Of a DNA stretch of 31,762 nucleotides, positions 16,801 to 22,764 are shown piece after piece. A model generated the notes under the pieces. It searched no databases. It worked only from the letters and a program-made list of their open reading frames with translations, and had not been told where the DNA came from. The stretch's first letter is position 1; each line of letters begins with the position of its first letter. The stretch comes from JBBQFC01 sp038321615 (lineage in GTDB: Bacteria; Bacteroidota; Bacteroidia; Flavobacteriales_D; Cryomorphaceae), in the NCBI GenBank assembly GCA_038321615.1, contig JBBQFC010000038.1:1-31762 (forward strand). The letters run 5' to 3'. A program made the position numbers and the translations under genes.

Positions 16801-17544
16801 TCCGCCGTGATTAGGGCTTTCTATTGGAAAAGGAAATATTCGGTAGCCAGAACCATCTAAGGGGGTGACTAATGCATCGGGAATGGCGCAGGTAGCGAGT
16901 CCATGAGAATGTGTCGCAGTAGCGTGGCTGCAACTCACTTGCCAATCCTTTTTAACCACTTCTATACCTCCATTGGCATCGATAAAATAGCTGTACCAAT
17001 GGGAACCATCCTTCCATTCAATGTCAAAATTCCACACTAAAAATGGGGCTTCTTCCCGATCGAAATAGTAGCCCAGTTCTGCTTTGGATGTGTGATGGTA
17101 TGAGCCATCTGAAATTTCAACCAAATAGCGTTGCTCGCTGATCTGAGATACCTTGATTACTCCTTGCATTCCTGCTCTTTGCAATGCAGCCGACACCGCA
17201 TCCGTTAGACCGATAGCCGGGTTTGATCCGGGAAACGACGTTTTAGATTTTTCTCGAAAGTTTGCATTCGCCGAAACAACTTCACCCGAAGCAGATTTCA
17301 TCACTGCCGTACCTTGCGCATTGAGCATACGCAGACCTTGATGCATTTGGCTGAAATACAAATGCTCAACCCCTAGTTTCTTATTGTTTAGGCTTTGATC
17401 GATGCGTATTTCCGCCACATCGGCGCGCTTCATTCCTTTTTCAGCTATCAGGTATTCGCCGACTTTTAATGCTAATTGGGCTTGAGAGTTAATTGCTAAT
17501 AAAGCAAATACGCAGAGCGCGCAGAGATGATAAAATGTTTTCAT
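13846..17544 (-). CDS. Secreted M36 (fungalysin-like) metallopeptidase with PA and PKD domains, T9SS type A tail
   Basis: A 1232-residue secreted zinc peptidase. In order it has a signal peptide (1-22); an FTP-like propeptide (about 30-200, with HLYFSQMHQGLRMLNAQGTA); the first part of the M36 catalytic domain; an inserted protease-associated domain (about 430-540, with GKIALVNRGNCNFTDKVLNA); and the catalytic core. The zinc ligands are visible as HEYVH (561-565) and the distal glutamate E589 in GEGWSDW. A PKD domain follows (about 775-850, WLWDFGDG), then a beta-rich module (about 860-1060), a second PKD-like domain (about 1080-1145, YLWNFGEG) and a type A sorting domain (about 1150-1232, VFPNPANERIVI). 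It should degrade extracellular protein after type IX export and C-terminal cleavage. The length is normal for bacterial M36 proteins with accessory domains. Confidence 0.95.
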   Translation of the reverse strand: MKTFYHLCALCVFALLAINSQAQLALKVGEYLIAEKGMKRADVAEIRIDQSLNNKKLGVEHLYFSQMHQGLRMLNAQGTAVMKSASGEVVSANANFREKSKTSFPGSNPAIGLTDAVSAALQRAGMQGVIKVSQISEQRYLVEISDGSYHHTSKAELGYYFDREEAPFLVWNFDIEWKDGSHWYSYFIDANGGIEVVKKDWQVSCSHATATHSHGLATCAIPDALVTPLDGSGYRIFPFPIESPNHGGSSLISEPGLASASPFGWHDTNGVSGSEFTITRGNNVYAYEDSGDNNGPGFSPNGGLNLLFDYPYNQPAGPDSYQSASITNLFYANNRIHDLLAVYGFDEPSGNFQSTNYTGEGEGNDFVRAEAQDGGGSNNANMATPPEGSNPRMQMYLWSGAQVTELFTINAPSALAGTYTSSAVAGFGPQLPLGGITAAAIFMNDNSGTDPLDGCEFPENSGALSGKIALVNRGNCNFTDKVLNAQSAGAVACVVINNASGLIAMGGTASDINIPSLMITQTLGAQIQASLGAGNTVNVTLNNVGPSNFLDGSFDNGIVIHEYVHGLTNRLTGGSQQAGCLQNEEQMGEGWSDWYAAMFTMDLDVPNPTYRPIGTFASGQGTQGNGIRPVPYDTSFAVNNFTYANLPNSNISIPHGVGFVWATMLWDLTWALINEYGFDPNLDTGTTGNNIALQLVTEGLKLQVCEPGFIDGRDAILLADELLYEGANNCLIWKVFAKRGLGFSASQGSSQNRGDGTAAFDRPNICQEVFVVPTAAFSVSDTETCLGTVLFTDLSEDIPQFWLWDFGDGAISELQNPVHTYTVAGSYTVSLTVGNLLGEDILVSQTPVVYQPLQAPELSASSISGCVGESAFISATTNGGIVNWFNQTGQTVGLGNELNVFIGSSDSNYTAYAEINDFPNANIGPVNNSFGSGNNHATSFTGTVDFVAIQPLRIGRAWVISGAIGTRVINLWDGPSATGSIIDQRAINIDFIGGGWINLDFEIQLAGDYSMGLNQANLFRNNGGVSYPYTEANLMTITGSSGGPQVYYYFYNIEVDRLECRSEVVTWNAISLGNGLFNAEIQDLTVSFTPENLMADSYLWNFGEGSTSQEQSPVFTFPSAAIYNVTLATSSECQSEQMISLFPLSVDENENEWLVFPNPANERIVIANTGGQLLGSFVRVFDARGAIVKSFKPGQGQQFEIATNDLANGLYTLDIQNTKNGVSIQRKVVISH

Positions 17545-17625
17545 AGGTGGTTTCGAGACTTAGAAATTCAAAGAAACGAAATACAGCCGAAAAATGCCTT
17601 ACCCTTAGCTCATATACTTGGAATG

Positions 17626-18870
17626 CTAAGGCTGAATTGGGGTTTTTTCCGATTTTGAGTTTTTGCGCAATTGATAAGCAGTAAGCAGAGCCGCGGTGAG
17701 CATCACGATGGCTCCTAAAAAAAATGGCGCACCGGGGAAGTCCAAAATAGCATTTGCCCCGCTAAAGCGATAGAACACATAGGTCATAAGCGGTGGCCCA
17801 ACAATAGCGGTCAGGCTCATAACACTGGTTAACGTACCTTGCAACCTGCCTTGCATGGTATCGGGAACCACATTTGAGATAATGCCTTGCAGTGTTGGCC
17901 CGGCAACACCACCCAAACAGTAAGGGATGATGAAAACGAACATCATCCATGATTTTGAAGCGAAAGCGAAGAGAAACAGGCCCAAAGTCCAAAATGACAT
18001 TCCCACCATAATGGTGGTGCGTTGCCCCAGTTTTTTGACTACTACGCCTACCAAACCGCCCTGCACCACAGCCACAACTATACCAACAATCGCTAAGCTA
18101 TAGCCCACCATGGCTTCATCCCAACTAAAGCGATACATGGTGTAGAATGTCCACGTTGATTGCACGGCGTAACCGGCGATATAGATGAGAAAAAAAGGCA
18201 CCAAGAACCCAATTACAACGGGGAAATGGCGCAATTCAATCAGGCTACCAATTGGATTGGCTTTTTGCCAGCGGAGCGTGGATTGGCGTTTTTCGGGAGC
18301 TAGCGATTCCGGCAAGACGAAAAAACCGTAGATAAGATTGAGAAAACTCAACCCCGCCGCCACTAAAAATGGCGCTTGCAACCCGGCCCATTTTGCGGCT
18401 AAACCCCCTATTACCGGGCCAATAATAAATCCGAGGCCGAAGGCGGCTCCTACCAAACCAAAATTCTGCGCTTTCTTTTCAGGGGTGCTTATATCGGCAA
18501 TATATGCAGTAGCCACTGTAATGCTAGCCCCAGTAATCCCAGCTAAAACCCGGCCCACAAATAACCAGGCTAAAGTTGGCGCAAAGGCATGAAAGATATA
18601 ATCGAGACCCAGACCGAGCAAGGCAAGCAATAAGATGGGCCTTCTGCCATACTTATCGCTCAGGGCACCCAAAAATGGTGCAAATGAAAATTGCATAATA
18701 GCGTATGCAAACATGAGCCAGCCACCAATTCGCGATGCTTCGCTCAAGCCTTCGCCTGTGAGTTTTTCAATCAGGGCAGGTAGTACAGGAATGATAATAC
18801 CAATGCCGATTACGTCCACCAAAATGGTTACGAATATGAACCCAAGCGAGGCCTTCAATTTTCCCGACAT
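17626..18870 (-). CDS. MFS efflux transporter of the TetA/TCR type
   Basis: A 414-residue 12-helix transporter starting at ATG 18870 (MSGKLKASLGFIFVTILVDV). An upstream ATG at 18921 would add 17 residues, but a consensus -7 box (18879-18886) lies between the two, and family members begin just before the first helix. MFS motif A is GALSDKYGRRPILL in loop 2-3, preceded by QFSFAPFL. A second family signature is the helix 4-5 region VGRVLAGITGASITVATAYIAD. This layout matches proton-driven tetracycline-type drug antiporters, but the substrate is unproven and many such proteins in environmental Bacteroidota export other compounds. It is divergent from the methyltransferase gene across about 110 bases. 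Confidence 0.88.
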   Translation of the reverse strand: MSGKLKASLGFIFVTILVDVIGIGIIIPVLPALIEKLTGEGLSEASRIGGWLMFAYAIMQFSFAPFLGALSDKYGRRPILLLALLGLGLDYIFHAFAPTLAWLFVGRVLAGITGASITVATAYIADISTPEKKAQNFGLVGAAFGLGFIIGPVIGGLAAKWAGLQAPFLVAAGLSFLNLIYGFFVLPESLAPEKRQSTLRWQKANPIGSLIELRHFPVVIGFLVPFFLIYIAGYAVQSTWTFYTMYRFSWDEAMVGYSLAIVGIVVAVVQGGLVGVVVKKLGQRTTIMVGMSFWTLGLFLFAFASKSWMMFVFIIPYCLGGVAGPTLQGIISNVVPDTMQGRLQGTLTSVMSLTAIVGPPLMTYVFYRFSGANAILDFPGAPFFLGAIVMLTAALLTAYQLRKNSKSEKTPIQP

Positions 18871-18878
18871 AAACGGCG

Positions 18879-18886
18879 CAAAGGTA
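18879..18886 (-). promoter_or_regulatory. Putative -7 box for the MFS gene
   Basis: The minus strand reads TACCTTTG followed by C, an exact TAnnTTTG match ending 8 bases before the ATG at 18870. Transcription would begin about 3 bases from the start codon, giving a nearly leaderless mRNA. No TTG at the -33 distance was found. Confidence 0.42.
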
Positions 18887-18974
18887 AATTTGATTTCGAA
18901 CTGCACATCGGGCGAAACCAACTTTGCTCTGCATAAAATTACGTGCTTGCAGAGCTAGTTAATACCGGACATTG

Positions 18975-18982
18975 TACATTTG
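18975..18982 (+). promoter_or_regulatory. Putative -7 box for the methyltransferase gene
   Basis: TACATTTG matches TAnnTTTG exactly and ends 6 bases before the ATG at 18989, so the transcript may be leaderless. The nearest upstream TTG (18947-18949) gives a 25-base spacer, longer than the usual 17-23, so the promoter is weak or atypical. Confidence 0.38.
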
Positions 18983-18988
18983 GCGGCT

Positions 18989-20398
18989 ATGGCAGCTGGC
19001 GACAATCGATTCAACCGCATATCTTCTAAAGAGTGGCTACCCTTTCAAAAATCCTGGTTTGTATTCGATTCTAAAGAATGGATCCGTTCAAACTTTCGGT
19101 TTTTTTCGACAAAAGAGCCGTCCGAGCTGCCCATTTTTTATTATGGCAAGAACTTCGGTGATGCAGAAACGCAAGGCGATGAACTCGGTTTTAAGATCGT
19201 AAAGGAATTGGATGGTGTAGATCCCATCCAGTTTGCGATGATCGACCTTCGGGCTGAAATTGAAGAATTAGTACCTGACGAATGGCCGGCTTTTCGGGCA
19301 ATATGGATCAATCGAATCAGGTCGATTGCCGATCGATTGGTTCATCGCCGCTTTCTGCTTTGTGCCATGCCCAACGCTGAAAAGGGCGATTCCTTTTATC
19401 CCTACGCCTGGGAAATGGGCGGTGCTCTCGGTCAAATTTTATCGTTGAAAGACGAGAAGATCGCTTGTATACCAGATCCTACCATCGAAGGGAAGCCATC
19501 CTTAGGTTCCGATATATTTTACTGTCTCTATTTCCGAAAGGACGAATTAAGCGGCAAGCACCAAAGTACTTTTCACCAGTTTGAGCCGGGCGTTTCTTCC
19601 TTCCCACTATCTGCCGCAGAAAGTGTAGTACCCAAATGGTTTATCTTAAGACCACAGCGAAGAAAGAAGAAAGAGATTTTACATCCCGCCAAATTTCCTG
19701 AAGACCTCCCCGACCTTTTTATTTCCCGGTATACCGCTCCAAATAATAACGTGTTCGATCCCATGAGCGGAACGGGTAGCACCCAACTCGCGGCTGTAGC
19801 TCGGGGCAGAAATGGATACGGCACAGAACTCAGTTCGTTTTTTGCGGAGATCGCCCGCGAACGGTCGCTCACATACTTATTTGAACTTGTCAAAAATCAG
19901 GCTGAGCTTTCGAAAGTTCCGGAAGTGGACATCATTGAAGGTGACGCCAGAAAAGTAGCGCAATACGGTTTCCCAAAGCAGCATTTGGTTTTCACTTCGC
20001 CCCCTTACTGGGATATGTTAAATATGAAGGGAGCCGAAAATCAAGCGAAAAGGCTAGAGAAAGGGCTAAAAACCAATTATTCAGAAGATACAGAAGATCT
20101 CGGAAATCAATCGGATTATCACAGCTTTATCGATGAATTGTGTGGAATTTATCGGAATACAGCAGAGCTAATGGCTCCGGAGGCTTTATTAGTAGTAGTG
20201 GTCAAGAACATCAAGAAAAAAGGGAGCAATTACCCCTTTGCCTGGGATTTGGCCGCAGCTTTGCAGCCATACTTTAAGTTATTGCCTGAAGTATTTTGGT
20301 GTCAGGATGATATCAGCATAGCTCCTTACGGCTACGGTAATACTTTTGTGAGCAACACCTTTCACCAATACTGCCTTGTATTCCAAAAGCGCTTATAG
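18989..20398 (+). CDS. DNA methyltransferase with duplicated catalytic half (candidate R-M modification subunit)
   Basis: A SAM-dependent DNA amino-methyltransferase of 469 residues from ATG 18989; a TTG at 18980 would add three. Numbering here is from the TTG. Motif X-like HPAKFPEDLPDLFISRYT is at 235-252, motif I FDPMSGTGST at 259-268 (SAM binding), motif II YGTELS at 280-285, motif III GDAR at 321-324 and catalytic motif IV TSPPYWD at 339-345. The order X-I-IV is gamma-like, and SPPY is more often seen in N4-cytosine enzymes. Residues about 50-187 resemble the region after motif IV: YPYAWEMGGAL (140-150) against YPFAWDLAAAL (418-428), and YCLYFRK (181-187) against YCLVFQK (464-470). The N-terminal copy lacks SPPY. 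The gene ends one base from the convergent nuclease-like gene, which suggests a restriction-modification pair. Its target sequence is unknown. An orphan methyltransferase remains possible. Confidence 0.88.
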   Translation: MAAGDNRFNRISSKEWLPFQKSWFVFDSKEWIRSNFRFFSTKEPSELPIFYYGKNFGDAETQGDELGFKIVKELDGVDPIQFAMIDLRAEIEELVPDEWPAFRAIWINRIRSIADRLVHRRFLLCAMPNAEKGDSFYPYAWEMGGALGQILSLKDEKIACIPDPTIEGKPSLGSDIFYCLYFRKDELSGKHQSTFHQFEPGVSSFPLSAAESVVPKWFILRPQRRKKKEILHPAKFPEDLPDLFISRYTAPNNNVFDPMSGTGSTQLAAVARGRNGYGTELSSFFAEIARERSLTYLFELVKNQAELSKVPEVDIIEGDARKVAQYGFPKQHLVFTSPPYWDMLNMKGAENQAKRLEKGLKTNYSEDTEDLGNQSDYHSFIDELCGIYRNTAELMAPEALLVVVVKNIKKKGSNYPFAWDLAAALQPYFKLLPEVFWCQDDISIAPYGYGNTFVSNTFHQYCLVFQKRL

Positions 20399-20399
20399 C

Positions 20400-21248
20400 T
20401 CAAATACGAAATGCGGGGAGCGCCCTTACCGGACAAGTGGCGTTGCGAATACGGGTTTGAATAAGGCCACCCGAAAAACTCAGTCCGCCTTGATCGCGCA
20501 CGCTGTACCAATGCTCTTTATACATCGCATAACCCCAAGAGCCTCTGCTGTCGGTATCTTCGAAACGATCGAATTCGGACATTCGCGCTTCTCCGGTTAT
20601 CACCAACACAGGATGCGTTTGTGCAACTATTCGCGGACGTGGCCCCACCCTATCTAGCTCTGTCCAAAACAGCTCTGATGTGTAAGGCTCCCGCAATGGA
20701 TTGACATCGGAAAATTGTTTACACCATCTTTCCAAAAAACCAATTGTGTTTGAAGCAATAGACAGATTAAAGAGACGACCCGACTTGGCGTCTTTTCCCT
20801 GACTGATAAACGTGAAAAGGAAAGCCTTTGAGCCGTGACTGTGATCCAATCGCTGCGCCCATTGATCGTTTTCATGACGATTTGGAACCAGAGCCGGCAA
20901 ATCCAGGTAGGTCTCCATCGGAAGTTCGCCGCCAGCATGAATAAAATTGTTCTTGATATCGTAAGCTTTTCCATCCCATCGAAAGTCGTAAAGATCGCGC
21001 TGCCAAAAAGGGGTTTCACCGGATCGGAAGTCAAATGATCGGCCTGTTTGATGGCCAAAATCTTGAAGAAGCCCTTCGGCCAATTTTCCTTTTACAATGT
21101 TTTGAATGCGGGAGTAGCTGTTACTAAGCGCCATCCGATTGATGGTAAAGGGCAAGGAGAGCAGGGCGTATTGGAGCGCTTTGGTGAGAATTTCATCGAC
21201 GATGGCAGGTTGTGAAGCCGGATGTACAATCACTTGGGAACTGTGCAT
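20400..21248 (-). CDS. Candidate PD-(D/E)xK restriction endonuclease (unrecognised family)
   Basis: A 282-residue soluble protein that I do not recognise from any named family. A possible nuclease core lies at residues about 50-105. E58 sits in the helix IVKGKLAEGLLQDFG, followed by RDLYDFRWDGKAYDIKNNF, where D88 (or D85) and D97-I-K99 have the spacing of a PD-(D/E)xK site (first acid, then D/E-x-K on the next strand). The remainder is mixed alpha/beta with HSHGSKAFLFTFISQ and a C-terminal region rich in aromatic residues (GSWGYAMYKEHWYSV) that could hold target recognition. The gene converges on the methyltransferase with a single base between stops. Together these suggest a Type II-like restriction enzyme. 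The ATG at 21248 lies 4 bases after a TACCTTCG box; an internal ATG at residue 39 is an alternative. The motif is common by chance, so the function is inferred. Confidence 0.6.
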   Translation of the reverse strand: MHSSQVIVHPASQPAIVDEILTKALQYALLSLPFTINRMALSNSYSRIQNIVKGKLAEGLLQDFGHQTGRSFDFRSGETPFWQRDLYDFRWDGKAYDIKNNFIHAGGELPMETYLDLPALVPNRHENDQWAQRLDHSHGSKAFLFTFISQGKDAKSGRLFNLSIASNTIGFLERWCKQFSDVNPLREPYTSELFWTELDRVGPRPRIVAQTHPVLVITGEARMSEFDRFEDTDSRGSWGYAMYKEHWYSVRDQGGLSFSGGLIQTRIRNATCPVRALPAFRI

Positions 21249-21252
21249 AAAT

Positions 21253-21260
21253 CGAAGGTA
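21253..21260 (-). promoter_or_regulatory. Putative -7 box for the nuclease-like gene
   Basis: The minus strand reads TACCTTCG, 7 of 8 matches to TAnnTTTG, ending 4 bases before the ATG at 21248. If real, the mRNA is leaderless or nearly so. No -33 TTG at the right distance was seen. Confidence 0.3.
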
Positions 21261-21291
21261 AGCACTAAAAAAATTGAAAACGAAAGGAATT

Positions 21292-22059
21292 CTAAGTGGT
21301 GCGTTTTGAGAATCGTGTTAATTGAAACAAAACCGCATATTTCACAAAAACTCCGTGCGCAGCGCCTACCGAAACAATGAACCCGCGCAGGCCATCGCGA
21401 AAACCCATTTTCAGGACATAGGTCATAAAGAATTTCCAGATGGGAGAAAACACCAGAGCGAGCAATGAACTTTTTTTTCCCGCTTCATAGAGCACTTCGG
21501 CCTTTAGGCGGCTGTACTTAGTAATGGTAGCAACGTATTGATCAATGGCATGGTAGGAATAGTGTAAAAGATCTCCGGCTAATAAATCGCCCTGTGAACC
21601 TGAATGCAATTGAAAACTCTCATGCACTTTTGCACCTCGCCATTCGCCTTTGCTTTTGTCGAACAGGCGAATATTATCGTCGGGATACCAGCCGCCATGG
21701 TGCATGAATTTGCCGCAAAACATGGTCAGGCGATTCATTCGATACCCATCTCCTTTCCAGTGATTCTTTGCTTTCACTATGGATTCTGTCAGCTCAGATG
21801 AAAGCACTTCGTCGGCATCGACCGAAAGTATAAACGAGTGACTGGCGAAGCTATTCGCTCGATTCTTTTGCTCGGCATAGCCATCGAACGGGTGGTGGTA
21901 AACATGCGCACCAAAGCTTTCACAAATGGCAATGGTATCGTCGGTGCTACCCGAGTCGAGCACCACCACTTCATCGACCACAGCCTGCAGCGATTGGAGG
22001 CAACGCGCTATATTGCCTTCTTCGTTGTAAGTGATGATTACCGCCGAAATCTTTGTCAT
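21292..22059 (-). CDS. Family 2 glycosyltransferase (WaaE/KdtX-like)
   Basis: A 255-residue GT-A fold enzyme. It begins MTKISAVIITYNEEGNIARC, with the nucleotide-binding DSGSTDDT at 35-42, the DxD metal site as DADE at 81-84, and the acceptor-side segment MNRLTMFCGKFMHHGGWYPD typical of the lipopolysaccharide core beta-1,4-glucosyltransferase group. A C-terminal hydrophobic and basic region (LVFSPIWKFFMTYVLKMGF) suggests membrane association. It probably adds a sugar to lipopolysaccharide core or another envelope glycan at the cytoplasmic face; donor and acceptor are unknown. The ATG directly follows the stop of the SDR gene (TAAATG), so the two are translationally coupled. Confidence 0.9.
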   Translation of the reverse strand: MTKISAVIITYNEEGNIARCLQSLQAVVDEVVVLDSGSTDDTIAICESFGAHVYHHPFDGYAEQKNRANSFASHSFILSVDADEVLSSELTESIVKAKNHWKGDGYRMNRLTMFCGKFMHHGGWYPDDNIRLFDKSKGEWRGAKVHESFQLHSGSQGDLLAGDLLHYSYHAIDQYVATITKYSRLKAEVLYEAGKKSSLLALVFSPIWKFFMTYVLKMGFRDGLRGFIVSVGAAHGVFVKYAVLFQLTRFSKRTT

Positions 22060-22758
22060 TTACCAGGCTATTTCCGCTTTATCGCGCCAGAACAGGCCTG
22101 TCTTATTTAAGGCAACTTCTGTAGCCAACCACACCGGGGTTTCGGCGCCTTCTTTCACTTCACGCTCGGCTTCTGATCCGCCCATATCAGTCTTTACCCA
22201 TCCAGGAGAAACAGTGTTCACCGCAATTTTGCGTAAAGCCAAAAAAGGAGCCAATTGTCTGGTTATTGCATTCAGCGCCGTTTTGGTGGTAGCATATATC
22301 GGAGCCCAGGTGTATGGGGGTTTGCTCAAAGCACCGGCACCGCTCGATACCATAACTACACGGGCGCCGTCGGCCAAAAGCGGCTCGAAAGCGAGCGTTA
22401 CAAATAGCGGGGCAAATGTATTGGTCTCAAAACTGTCCTTCACCATGGCACGTGTTACCTTTTGAATCGGGACATCGCGATCGACTAAGATCGCAGCGTT
22501 ATTTATCAAAGCGTGAAGGGTAATTTTCAATTTTTTCAGCTCAACCGCTGCTTCGGCAATACTTTTCTCATCCTTAACATCGAGCACCATAGTGATGATA
22601 TCGTGCCCTTCGCCACGGAGAAGCCCGGCTGCCTGGTTGAGCTTCCCTTTTTGGCGTCCCGTCATCACCACCGAATATCCTTTGAAGGCTAATTGACGCA
22701 CCGTTTCAAAACCTATACCCTTATTGGCTCCTGTTACAAGGGCCCATTTCTTTTGCAT
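22060..22758 (-). CDS. Short-chain dehydrogenase/reductase (carbonyl-reductase-like)
   Basis: A 232-residue Rossmann-fold NAD(P)-dependent oxidoreductase. The cofactor motif is TGANKGIG (9-16), the structural motif NNAAI (86-90), and the catalytic residues S139 and Y155-x3-K159 (in IYATTK). SPGWVKTDMGG (184-194) is the usual loop after the active site. R35 in TGRQKG after the second strand favours NADPH. The pattern is closest to carbonyl reductase-type SDRs, but the substrate is unknown. It starts 6 bases after the S9 peptidase gene and abuts the glycosyltransferase gene, so all three appear cotranscribed. Confidence 0.9.
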   Translation of the reverse strand: MQKKWALVTGANKGIGFETVRQLAFKGYSVVMTGRQKGKLNQAAGLLRGEGHDIITMVLDVKDEKSIAEAAVELKKLKITLHALINNAAILVDRDVPIQKVTRAMVKDSFETNTFAPLFVTLAFEPLLADGARVVMVSSGAGALSKPPYTWAPIYATTKTALNAITRQLAPFLALRKIAVNTVSPGWVKTDMGGSEAEREVKEGAETPVWLATEVALNKTGLFWRDKAEIAW

Positions 22759-22764
22759 CCCGAT

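Noticed and set aside
18871..18921. Upstream ATG of the MFS transporter
   Set aside because: A consensus -7 box lies between this ATG and the one at 18870, and MFS proteins of this type start just before the first helix.
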